Below are positions 24,769 to 31,888 of a DNA stretch of 33,163 nt, piece by piece. Each line of letters opens with the position of its first letter. The first letter of the stretch is position 1. A model generated the notes under the pieces. It was not told the origin of the DNA, searched no databases, and saw only the letters and a list, made by a program, of their open reading frames with translations. The position numbers and the translations under genes are program-made. Source of the DNA: a virus; the IMG/VR virus record IMGVR_UViG_3300046810_000149, positions 1-33,163 of that record. One strand, written 5' to 3'.

Positions 24769-24787
24769 CTCGTACCCCCGCCACGCC
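24769..24787 (-). other. cos: cos site (P2-type cohesive end)
   Basis: The minus strand reads GGCGTGGCGGGGGTACGAG, close to the 19-base cohesive ends of P2 and 186 as I recall them (GGCGAGGCGGGG... and GGCGTGGCGGGG...). It is followed by CGCGCGCAGTG, much as in P2. Position and polarity agree: the end that starts GGCG faces Q, as on the P2 map. The terminase P/M pair should cut here. It marks the ends of the virion genome. Confidence 0.7.
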
Positions 24788-24833
24788 TGCCCGCTTTATG
24801 AAGTGGTTTTCATGCACTGCATGACCTACGCAA

Positions 24834-24857
24834 AAGCCCGCCATTGCTGGCGGGCTT
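24834..24857 (-). terminator. Terminator of the early operon before cos
   Basis: A 9-bp perfect stem (AAGCCCGCC 24834-24842 with GGCGGGCTT 24849-24857) has a 6-nt loop and is followed on the minus strand by TTTTGCG. It ends transcription from the A operon and the two SOS-linked small genes before it reaches cos and the cargo operon. Confidence 0.8.
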
Positions 24858-24925
24858 CAGGTAAAACGATCATCGCGGGATCATGCGAACTCATGCAGCA
24901 TAGGCATGCACTGCCCTTGCATCAG

Positions 24926-25183
24926 CTATAACAAGGAAAAGTCATCGTCAGCTGGCAGATTTTCTGTCACGTCTGAAGATAGCTGTTGAAGATATAAAAG
25001 ACCTTGTGAGAGTGAAACAGGTTCTGAAAACTCAAACATGAATGCGCCATCGATAGTCCTGCCTAACCAGTAACCTCCACCGTTCTTCTTTGGGCGCTGG
25101 AAGAAAACCCATCCGCCAGGAACGTATTTTGTGAGTGTGTCACCGCGATAGATTATCTGATAATTGTCGTCGCGCTTGGCCAT
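24926..25183 (-). CDS. Small phage protein of unknown function
   Basis: The 85-residue product starts MAKRDDNYQIIYRGDTLTKY and has an aromatic, Gly-rich middle (GGWVFFQRPKKNGGGYW) and an acidic end (DDDFSLL). No family recognised. It is the last gene before the early terminator, 48 bases after the other small gene and downstream of the same LexA box. It may therefore be expressed on DNA damage. Confidence 0.6.
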   Translation of the reverse strand: MAKRDDNYQIIYRGDTLTKYVPGGWVFFQRPKKNGGGYWLGRTIDGAFMFEFSEPVSLSQGLLYLQQLSSDVTENLPADDDFSLL

Positions 25184-25231
25184 ACGTCACCATCTTTTTC
25201 TAAGCTGCTGTTACTGTTTATCATCTGAATT

Positions 25232-25423
25232 TTAGCCCTCACCTAACTTCTTTCGTCCGCCAATCTTCTGATCCCGAATCTCATCCACAATCCCCGTGAA
25301 CATCTCAGCTACCCAGACCATGGCAATTTCTTTGTCGTCATCATTGTAGAGATCGTTGACCAATGAACGTGTAATCAAATCAATGCGCTGCAGCCGAATA
25401 GACTCCATGTAAAAATCTTTCAT
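25232..25423 (-). CDS. Small SOS-linked phage protein
   Basis: The product is 63 residues starting MKDFYMESIRLQRIDLITRS; GGGGAGGGAGA directly before the ATG is a very strong ribosome binding site and decides this start over an ATG at 25441. It is a soluble, acidic, probably helical protein with a central VNDLYNDDDKEIAMVWVAEMF region. Similar short genes follow A in P2-like prophages. A LexA box lies 20 bases upstream, the position of the Tum antirepressor gene in 186, but it does not look like Tum or DinI. Function unknown. Confidence 0.65.
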   Translation of the reverse strand: MKDFYMESIRLQRIDLITRSLVNDLYNDDDKEIAMVWVAEMFTGIVDEIRDQKIGGRKKLGEG

Positions 25424-25442
25424 TCTCCCTCCCCAAAGCAAA

Positions 25443-25462
25443 CACTGTATGCATGTACAGTA
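25443..25462 (-). promoter_or_regulatory. LexA (SOS) box
   Basis: CACTGTATGCATGTACAGTA matches the E. coli LexA consensus TACTGT(AT)4ACAGTA at 17 of 20 positions, with the essential CTG-N10-CAG intact. TATACT at 25459-25464 (minus strand), a near-perfect -10, overlaps it. LexA binding would therefore block the promoter of the two small genes downstream. Confidence 0.85.
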
Positions 25463-25527
25463 TATAAAGTCTCATCAAATGTGAAACGATTTTTACCCTT
25501 CACCAGGATTAACCTTAGCTTTTTTGA

Positions 25528-27789
25528 TTACATAGGTTTACCTCTCTGCTTCTCTGCAAGTAGATGAAATCTGGTAAGTAACTCTGTTGCACTGGTTCTC
25601 TTGCGGGGCAGTAACAGCTCACCTTGTGAAGTACTGCTGAACCACATCCCACCAATCCGCGTTTCAGTTCCATCAACCAAACGTGAGGCCAGTCCGCGGC
25701 TTATAACTTCGCCACTAAGATCACGCACCTGTTCAATCACACGAATGCATGCGGCCTCTTTCTTATCCGAACGCTTGAACACTTTGGCTGACTTTTGAGG
25801 CTGTTCGGAACGTATTCTGGTCAACTGCTTGCGCCGTTCCTTCCTGCTCATACTTCCAAAGTCCAAATCAGGCATACCTTCCGGTATCATCAGATCCTCA
25901 GATCCCGATCTCCCCGTACAGTTATTGACAGAACTCCGAGAGGGCGCATTCGCACCCTTAAGGTCAACCCCCAAATCAACGGCCCGTTTCGCGACAATTT
26001 TCCACTGTACGAGACGGGTCAGGATTGGGGTGTCTTCGCCAACTGATGTGGCGTATACGCCTTTGATGCGCACGGTTTCCTCGCCGTACTCGTTGCACTC
26101 TTCCGATGACTGATACCAGGTGCGCACCGCCAGCTCATCGCGACGGACAAACGGCCCGCCCTGAGCGTTAACATATTCAGCCCAGTCGCCAGCGTCGGCG
26201 GCATCATGCGCTGCAGCAAACTCGACACTAAGACCGTGAGCCGCTTCGCTGTCATCCATGCGGCGCAGTTCGCGGTAAACCGTCACCGGCGCACCGCCAA
26301 CAAACTGAAACTGGCGAATGTGCCACCGTGCCGCCCAGGCTGAAACGGCTGGCGCAGTCTCTTTAAGTTCTTTCCCGCTCTCGTCGTCAAGCTCACCATC
26401 AAGAGCGTATCCGTCGATATTCTTAGAAATGTATTTCGCCACATAGCCCGTCGCACTGCCTTTATCGGGATCGATGGCTTCAGCGTGAAAGCGGGCCTTG
26501 CGGGCTTTATCCGTAGTCAGTTCATCACTCTCTTCCTGATAGGCGTAATCACGCAGGATTTGACGTACGCGGTCCACGTTTTCTGGAAGCATAAACATCA
26601 GCATGTGCCAGTGAGGCGTAGCGTCATGATGCGGCTCAGCTACACGAATGCCGAAAATGCGAATATCTTCACGATGCAGTTTTGCGCGGACTTTCTGCCA
26701 AACATTGCAGAGATAATGCTGAGTGTCTGCCGGGCTTGCACCATTCCATTTGCGGTTGCGGTAGCCAGTTTTGATAGTGGCGTGATACCGCGATGGTGCA
26801 GTGATGGTATAAAATTCCCCCACAAAGCCCATCTCGTTACAGATATCCTCAAAGCCACGAATACGGGTCATCAGCTCACAGCGGCGGATCGCGGGGTTCG
26901 CCACGCTGCCGTCATATTTTTCAATCAGGCTGATGCGGTTGCCTTCTTCGTCTTCCAACTCCATCCCTTTGAGGAATTCACGGGTACGGCGTTTCTGCTC
27001 ACGCCATTCGATCACGGTCATGCTGCTGGCATACGGGGTATGTTTTTTGCTGACGTTAGCCATGGCAATCTGAAGGTGTTCACGCCATGAGGCGGCAATG
27101 CGGCGCAGGCGGCCTTTCCACCATTTTTCAGTCTGCATCCGCATAATGGCCGGGGTGACTTCTTCCGGGTCAAACAGACGGGAGGTGACCTTTTCCCAGA
27201 GTGGCGGGGTCTGCTTCAGTTCACGCGTGATGGTTGCCGCCATCATGTAGATGCGGTGTGTGTATTTGTAGTCGGATTCATCGCTGCCCTGGCCGTGCGC
27301 CTGTACCATCTCAGCCAGAATAAAGCTGGCAATGTCGCCGGCCAGCAAATCAACGTCGGCGCGGGCCATCTCAGGCAGACGGTTAAATCGTCTCATTACC
27401 TCCCATAACGTACCGGCAGCAGTAGCAGCACGGCTGTTGTCTCCGGCGTTCTCCGCCAGTGTTGTGAACGTGCCCTGATGCATTTCGCCAAGACGATATT
27501 GCGCATTCACCAGCTCAAGGCGTGGCAATGTCCGCTCAACGAAGGTTTTCGTTAAGTAGGCATTGGCCCGCTGAACTCCGTGCTCTTTTTCCAGCTCATT
27601 CAGGCGGCGGTTAACATCGATACGCACCAGGGCGGGCTGGGCTTCCAGCAATTCGCGTGCATGCGAAACGGCCGCGATCAGTTGATCACGGCGGAAGATT
27701 TCTTCATAGGTGAGGTATGGGCTGGCGATGGCCTGCCGTGGTGCGTTCCAGGCATAAGCCCATTCTTGTGAAGTAGTTGGGCGGTTCAT
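25528..27789 (-). CDS. A: Replication initiation endonuclease A
   Basis: The product is 753 residues (P2 gpA 761). It nicks the phage origin and stays bound to the 5' end to drive rolling-circle replication. The HUH metal motif is HWH at 393-395 (PHWHMLMF). The two catalytic tyrosines are Y449 and Y453 in GYVAKY, matching P2 Y450 and Y454. The origin lies inside the gene at about 25925. The gene overlaps the DpdA-like gene upstream by four bases. P2 A acts in cis. Confidence 0.94.
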   Translation of the reverse strand: MNRPTTSQEWAYAWNAPRQAIASPYLTYEEIFRRDQLIAAVSHARELLEAQPALVRIDVNRRLNELEKEHGVQRANAYLTKTFVERTLPRLELVNAQYRLGEMHQGTFTTLAENAGDNSRAATAAGTLWEVMRRFNRLPEMARADVDLLAGDIASFILAEMVQAHGQGSDESDYKYTHRIYMMAATITRELKQTPPLWEKVTSRLFDPEEVTPAIMRMQTEKWWKGRLRRIAASWREHLQIAMANVSKKHTPYASSMTVIEWREQKRRTREFLKGMELEDEEGNRISLIEKYDGSVANPAIRRCELMTRIRGFEDICNEMGFVGEFYTITAPSRYHATIKTGYRNRKWNGASPADTQHYLCNVWQKVRAKLHREDIRIFGIRVAEPHHDATPHWHMLMFMLPENVDRVRQILRDYAYQEESDELTTDKARKARFHAEAIDPDKGSATGYVAKYISKNIDGYALDGELDDESGKELKETAPAVSAWAARWHIRQFQFVGGAPVTVYRELRRMDDSEAAHGLSVEFAAAHDAADAGDWAEYVNAQGGPFVRRDELAVRTWYQSSEECNEYGEETVRIKGVYATSVGEDTPILTRLVQWKIVAKRAVDLGVDLKGANAPSRSSVNNCTGRSGSEDLMIPEGMPDLDFGSMSRKERRKQLTRIRSEQPQKSAKVFKRSDKKEAACIRVIEQVRDLSGEVISRGLASRLVDGTETRIGGMWFSSTSQGELLLPRKRTSATELLTRFHLLAEKQRGKPM
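25925..25947 (-). other. ori: Replication origin (A-protein nick region) inside gene A
   Basis: The minus strand reads CTCGGAGTTCTGTCAA within 25925-25947, which differs by one base (T for C after GAGT) from the P2 ori core as I recall it (CTCGGAGTCCTGTCAA). It encodes SRSSVNNC in gpA, so it serves as coding sequence and origin. P2 and 186 also carry the origin inside A. The exact nick position is not assigned. Confidence 0.6.
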
Positions 27790-28538
27790 ATTTCAAATGC
27801 CAGTTGGGGAGTAAATATATCTTTTACGGCATCATAATTAAGAGAACTGGCGCTGTTCATTGACTCAATACGCTCAACAAGCACAGAAGCCCTAGTTTCT
27901 TTACTTGCTGGAGCATAAGCACTTTTGTTCCAAGCTTTATCAATACCTATGTTTCTCGCTACGTTCGTACTGTCTGCAGAGGACAAAGGTATTTGAGTGA
28001 ATAAGCTTTTATTCAGCATTCGCAATCCGTGCAGTTTAGCGATTGGATAGCCGTTTTCATCTACAACATGACGAATTAGATCGCGAAGGCGTGCGCCGCA
28101 ATCTTTGGGCCTTCTTGCGTCGTATTCCCCCATCGAACCTACCGCAACTCGAGGGAATTCATGGCACAGACGAATGAACCGTTCATCTGGCTCATTCATA
28201 TGCCACACAGGTACTCCAATGACTTTACCGTGCGGCCACTCAGCAATAAGCGCATCATTTTCTTCACTGCTGCCGCCAATTACATCCGGGATGATGGCAA
28301 ATGAAAAGCGGGGATGGTTAGCCCAGCGCGCCACGAACTTGTAATAAACGCTCCAACTCACAACGCGATTTTTTGTCCAAAAGCTGAACGCGCCATTATC
28401 CAGCGCGAAGCTCTGGCAAATTTCACTTGCAAGGGGCAACTGGGATGCATTTGCAAAACTGATAAACGCATGCCTACCTTTCCAAGCTTTCAGCGCGCAG
28501 GTATCTGGCGTGATTGGTCCCCCGTGATAATGGATCAC
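27786..28538 (-). CDS. DpdA-like protein (tRNA-guanine transglycosylase fold)
   Basis: The 250-residue product shows the signature order of the TGT/DpdA superfamily: ALDNGAFSFW (TGT: DSGGF), AIIPDVIGG, GVPVWHMNE, RVAVGSMGEY (TGT: GGLAVGE), LHGLRML and SSADSTNVARN (compare DSTSW). DpdA enzymes exchange guanine in DNA for a 7-deazaguanine; related TGTs act on tRNA. No preQ0 synthesis genes are present, so a substrate would come from the host. It overlaps dam upstream and A downstream by four bases each, so it is expressed early with them. Substrate unknown; the family call is by motif only. Confidence 0.6.
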   Translation of the reverse strand: MIHYHGGPITPDTCALKAWKGRHAFISFANASQLPLASEICQSFALDNGAFSFWTKNRVVSWSVYYKFVARWANHPRFSFAIIPDVIGGSSEENDALIAEWPHGKVIGVPVWHMNEPDERFIRLCHEFPRVAVGSMGEYDARRPKDCGARLRDLIRHVVDENGYPIAKLHGLRMLNKSLFTQIPLSSADSTNVARNIGIDKAWNKSAYAPASKETRASVLVERIESMNSASSLNYDAVKDIFTPQLAFEI

Positions 28539-29389
28539 AATGCAATCTCGCTTAATAGCCCAGGATAAATTTGCGGGTTAGCATGCTTCACCGCCGTGCC
28601 AATCGGCCGGCTGACGGCAATAATCTCTTCCGCGTTTTTGCCCCTTCCAGCGGCTACACCAATGCTGCGCGGGACAGTAATCTGATGAAGGTCGAACTGG
28701 CGATAGAGACTTTTAACCAGGCGGGTGTGGCTGTTGGAAGCGATGACCGGATGGCGGGTAGCCATATCACTCAGGACAGATGCCAGCTCATACTGTTTAT
28801 CTTTTCCAAAGCCTCCACTGTGATAATCCGCAAAGGTGTCATCGTATGGAGGATCGCAATAAACCACATCGCCGGTTTTAAGCATGTTCAGCGTTTCAGT
28901 AAAATCAGCACAAACGAACGTTGCCCGTTTTGCTTTTTCTGCAAAGGCTTTGATTTCTTCCAGCGGAAAATACGGCTCAGTGTAATTACCAAAGGGGATA
29001 TTGAAATTGCCCTTCTGGTTATAGCGACACATGCCGCGATAGCCATTGCGGTTCAGATAAAGGAAATAGGCAGCGCGTTCCAGCAATGGCAGACCAAGAT
29101 GATGATTAAATGCTTCGCGGATCGTGTAATAACTTTCCTGCGTGCGATTTTCCGCAAATGCCCGGAATGCCAAAATAATGAACTGCTGAGAGTTATCTTT
29201 AATCTGACGATAAAGGTTAATCAGGTCTGGATTAACGTCCGCCACCAGATAAGCAGGATAATCAGTGTTCATCATCACAGCACATGAACCCGCGAAAGGT
29301 TCAACGAGGCGATCGCCCGCCGGCAAGTGTTTATTAATCTCAGCCATGATGCGTGACTTACTGCCAGCCCACTTCAAAACGGTGTTCAT
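28535..29389 (-). CDS. dam: DNA adenine methylase (Dam, D12 class)
   Basis: The product is 284 residues. The SAM-binding motif KWAGSKSRI is at residue 6, FAGSCAV follows, and the catalytic DPPY is at 179-182, in alpha-class order. Enzymes of this type methylate adenine in GATC. 186-like phages also carry dam in the early operon. It may protect phage DNA from restriction or keep GATC sites methylated during fast replication. It overlaps the DksA-like gene upstream and the DpdA-like gene downstream. Confidence 0.9.
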   Translation of the reverse strand: MNTVLKWAGSKSRIMAEINKHLPAGDRLVEPFAGSCAVMMNTDYPAYLVADVNPDLINLYRQIKDNSQQFIILAFRAFAENRTQESYYTIREAFNHHLGLPLLERAAYFLYLNRNGYRGMCRYNQKGNFNIPFGNYTEPYFPLEEIKAFAEKAKRATFVCADFTETLNMLKTGDVVYCDPPYDDTFADYHSGGFGKDKQYELASVLSDMATRHPVIASNSHTRLVKSLYRQFDLHQITVPRSIGVAAGRGKNAEEIIAVSRPIGTAVKHANPQIYPGLLSEIAL

Positions 29390-29613
29390 ACAGAGGCCCC
29401 TCTGAAATGAGATGCGTGCAGCTCCTCAACTTGTTTACAGGTCACACACAGCGTCACGCCAGTTAGTGCCTTGCGGCGTTCTTCGGGGATCGGAGCCTCG
29501 CATTCTTCACAGAAGAACGCGCTAATCTTCACAGGGCGATTGATCACGTTTGCCAGACTGCGGGCCAGATTCTCAGCCTCGCGCTGCTGCGCTAAATCCA
29601 TTGAATCAGCCAT
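29386..29613 (-). CDS. TraR/DksA-family zinc finger protein
   Basis: The product is 75 residues, the size of TraR and P2 orf82. The Cys4 zinc motif is C35-x2-C38-x17-C56-x2-C59 (FFCEECEAPIPEERRKALTG...LCVTCK). Short TraR-like proteins bind the RNA polymerase secondary channel and mimic DksA/ppGpp. It overlaps the gene upstream by one base and dam by four. Confidence 0.88.
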   Translation of the reverse strand: MADSMDLAQQREAENLARSLANVINRPVKISAFFCEECEAPIPEERRKALTGVTLCVTCKQVEELHASHFRGASV

Positions 29614-29840
29614 TAGTGCAGTTCCTGCGCCTGTTTCTGAATCTCTTCAGCTTCTTCGCGAATCAGTTCAGCGGCTTCAATAGAATTCGCCGCACCACTG
29701 GCAATTTTTTCCGCAAGGAAATTAAGGCGAGATGAAAAGACAACTGCACGATTACGGCGCTCATCCATACGTGCAGTATTCAGCAATGACTCGATCGCTT
29801 CAGGGGTGGTTTTCATTACTTTCGTTTCAATGTTTCTCAT
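29613..29840 (-). CDS. DUF2732-like early phage protein
   Basis: The product is 75 residues and all helical in appearance, with SLLNTARMDERRNRAVVFSS and an acidic tail (AAELIREEAEEIQKQAQELH). It resembles the DUF2732 proteins found at this position in P2/186 prophages. Function unknown. GGAGAG before the ATG at 29840 supports that start over the Met nine codons later. Confidence 0.7.
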   Translation of the reverse strand: MRNIETKVMKTTPEAIESLLNTARMDERRNRAVVFSSRLNFLAEKIASGAANSIEAAELIREEAEEIQKQAQELH

Positions 29841-29907
29841 TAACTCTCTCCAGATTTAAGGCAAAAGAATGCCCGGCGGGTTTACGCCTTTAATTTCGGT
29901 TGGTTAC

Positions 29908-30249
29908 TTAATTAGGTAGTGAAAGCTTCTTAGGAAATAAGCTCACGACTGCACGAAAATGGTTCATTGCACCTATCAGCGCGTACTTTTCATCACTCGT
30001 CAGCTCATCAAAGTCACATTCATGACGCTCTGACTTAAGGTTTGCCAAAAAGAATATTGCGGCCAGCGCACGCTTATTCTTTTCGAAATACACATCGCGC
30101 TTATCGCGCATATCAAACATGAACCGCTTAAGCTCGTCACCGCAGCTTTCACCGAAAACTTTTGTACGAAGATTTGCAATGTGGCTCAGGCCTTTGACGC
30201 GTTCACCTGCCGTCATTGGGACAATAGCTTGTTCAGCATTGATAGCCAT
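29908..30249 (-). CDS. Early phage protein, DUF5347-like
   Basis: The 113-residue product has a conserved-looking LSHIANLRTKVFGES start and an AIFFLANLKSERH centre. Proteins like it lie after fil in enterobacterial P2-like prophages and are named DUF5347; I make this link with moderate certainty. No catalytic motif seen. It overlaps the fil-like frame by 37 bases in another frame. Confidence 0.6.
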   Translation of the reverse strand: MAINAEQAIVPMTAGERVKGLSHIANLRTKVFGESCGDELKRFMFDMRDKRDVYFEKNKRALAAIFFLANLKSERHECDFDELTSDEKYALIGAMNHFRAVVSLFPKKLSLPN

Positions 30250-30404
30250 TTGCTCTTACTCCCTGTGGTAGTTAAACCTGCCAGTAATTCCGCCTGTGAA
30301 ATTGACGGATGCCAGCGCCTGCCCTTCTCACCCATGATCCAGCCATTACCGAAAGATGGAGAGGGATTCTGACGCTTCAAAAGAGGTGCTACAGAAAAAG
30401 CCAT
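30213..30404 (-). CDS. fil: Fil-like filamentation protein (DUF2724)
   Basis: The product is 63 residues: MAFSVAPLLKRQNPSPSFGNGW, then GEKGRRWHPSISQAELLAG. This pattern fits the 186 Fil family, whose expression after induction stops host cell division. It lies directly after cII, as in 186. The overlap with the next gene is large for this operon but both frames look genuine. Confidence 0.72.
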   Translation of the reverse strand: MAFSVAPLLKRQNPSPSFGNGWIMGEKGRRWHPSISQAELLAGLTTTGSKSKWLSMLNKLLSQ

Positions 30405-30411
30405 AGTTCCC

Positions 30412-30921
30412 TCAACTCAGACCGATAGAAGCAGTGATACCACTTACTGCGTCTACAGTGGATGACAACGTGGGGTTACTGTGAATACGCGCTTGCACTG
30501 CAAGAGCTGCCAATGACAGATAACGAACGCCGGCATTTATGCTGGTAACAAGGGCACTTCTACCGCCAGCTGTCATTCGACCACCTGAGACTGCATATGC
30601 TGCTAGCTGGCCAACCTCAGCTGTGGCTTTCAGTGCGTAGATATCCAGCTTGTCTGCCGTCATCTCGTTAACCGGGACAGATGGCAGACAGTGCATCTGA
30701 GCCAATAGCGCATCAAGCAGGCTTGCGTCCTCAGTAACATCTGTCAGCCGCATAAGATCCGCACAGGTCAGCTGGTGCTTTTGATCGGGGTTGAGTTTAT
30801 TACGCAACATCTGCACGTTCATGCTGGCTTCAACCGCTACATCTGCCAGGTTATGACGCTGCGCGAACGCCCGGCACGCATCGTCAAAATGTGGGTGTTT
30901 GGAAACCTGAAAATCAAACAT
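30412..30921 (-). CDS. cII: CII-like transcription activator (186 type)
   Basis: The product is 169 residues, the length of 186 CII. The N-terminal part (residues 8-60) is a predicted HTH (FAQRHNLADVAVEASMNVQML). The C-terminal half is Ala-rich and helical. In 186, CII activates the pE promoter to establish lysogeny and is unrelated to lambda CII in detail. It follows the apl-like gene by 12 bases; AGGGAA precedes the ATG. Confidence 0.82.
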   Translation of the reverse strand: MFDFQVSKHPHFDDACRAFAQRHNLADVAVEASMNVQMLRNKLNPDQKHQLTCADLMRLTDVTEDASLLDALLAQMHCLPSVPVNEMTADKLDIYALKATAEVGQLAAYAVSGGRMTAGGRSALVTSINAGVRYLSLAALAVQARIHSNPTLSSTVDAVSGITASIGLS

Positions 30922-30933
30922 TTCTAAAGTTCC

Positions 30934-31188
30934 CTATTGGGTACAGGATGATTCATGGCCCACGATGATCTGGAAGCGATTGTGCCCAACTGCCTGGCGG
31001 GTCTGACGCTCAATGTATTTGAGGTAATGGATGGATGTTCTGCTGTGTTTATTGGACTTCTTATCTTGGGTAAGAATCCCCTTTTCACACCATAAACGTA
31101 CAGTGCGGATGTTCATACCGTGCAGTTCTGCGAACTCCTTAGGGCTAAGTTTCGCTTTTGGGATATAAATTGAAATCATGGTCGCCAT
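30934..31188 (-). CDS. Apl/Cox-like excisionase and repressor
   Basis: About 84 residues from the ATG at 31188. A MerR/excisionase-type winged HTH is clear: SPKEFAELHGMNIRTVRLWCEKGIL. In 186, Apl directs excision and represses pR and pL; P2 Cox does likewise. It is the first gene of the early operon, divergent from cI. The frame is open to 31257, but that would run through the operator, so an inner start (31188 or 31179) is chosen. Ribosome binding is weak (AAGAGA). Confidence 0.75.
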   Translation of the reverse strand: MATMISIYIPKAKLSPKEFAELHGMNIRTVRLWCEKGILTQDKKSNKHSRTSIHYLKYIERQTRQAVGHNRFQIIVGHESSCTQ

Positions 31189-31230
31189 GAGGCATATTCT
31201 CTTGTTGGGATACGTTGAGTTTACATTAAC

Positions 31231-31256
31231 TGTACACAAGGTCGCATTTGGGTACA
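31231..31256. promoter_or_regulatory. Operator dyad in the cI-apl control region
   Basis: TGTACACAA (31231-31239) and TTGGGTACA (31248-31256) form an inverted repeat with 8 of 9 matching positions and an 8-bp spacer. It lies between the divergent cI and apl-like starts. A third exact TTGGGTACA occurs at 30937-30945, between apl and cII, about 300 bp away. This looks like the CI binding sites of the lytic promoter, but Apl sites are possible too. Confidence 0.55.
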
Positions 31257-31277
31257 CAGAGAAGATAGGATCTTAGA

Positions 31278-31880
31278 TTGGTCATGTCAACAACAAAGTA
31301 TACAAGTGAGATCACACTAACACCTCAGTCGGGTGGTAGGGATGCCATAGAGCGCATCATGGAAGCCTATGGATTTGGGGTGAGACAGCAGTTAGCGGAC
31401 CATCTTGGGATTTCTAAGAGCACTTTAGCCAACCGTTACATGCGAGATACCTTTCCTTTCGATTGGGTCATACTTTGTTCCGTCGAGACCAAAGCCTCAC
31501 TTCCATGGCTAATGACAGGCAAAGGCCCCACGTTTGATCCAAAAGAATCGGACGTGATTAGCATCAATAGCATTCAGTTGGTGAATGGAGAGATTCAGCA
31601 GGTAGGCCATACCTTGTTCGATCAGTCCTTCCTAAAAAAAGACATTAAAAAACCACTACAGTTAATTGATGGTCAGAACCGATATATTATTGAATCGTCA
31701 TTTGGCGATGTTAATGATGGCTTATGGCTTGTTGAGATTGATGGTAATAGCAGCTTGCGAAAACTTTCCCGACTCCCAAATAAAAAGTTGAGAGTCAGTG
31801 ATAATGAAATCTCGTTTGAATGTAACCTTGATGATATTACACCTGTCGGACGTGTATCTATGACCGTCAGTTATTCTTAG
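31278..31880 (+). CDS. cI: CI immunity repressor (186 type)
   Basis: The product is about 200 residues (186 CI 192). The N-terminal HTH (RQQLADHLGISKSTLANRY) binds operators; the C-terminal domain with DGLWLVEIDGNSSLRKL and FECNLDDITPVGRV matches 186 CI and mediates oligomerisation. There is no LexA-type Ala-Gly site with Ser/Lys, so RecA cleavage is not expected; induction would need another SOS product. TTG at 31278 has AGGA seven bases upstream; the ATG at 31284 is the alternative. int follows after eight bases. Confidence 0.88.
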   Translation: MVMSTTKYTSEITLTPQSGGRDAIERIMEAYGFGVRQQLADHLGISKSTLANRYMRDTFPFDWVILCSVETKASLPWLMTGKGPTFDPKESDVISINSIQLVNGEIQQVGHTLFDQSFLKKDIKKPLQLIDGQNRYIIESSFGDVNDGLWLVEIDGNSSLRKLSRLPNKKLRVSDNEISFECNLDDITPVGRVSMTVSYS

Positions 31881-31888
31881 GTTATCAA

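Noticed and set aside
24746-24931. Plus-strand frame of 61 codons over the cos region
   Set aside because: It spans cos and the early terminator and has no family resemblance or ribosome binding site.
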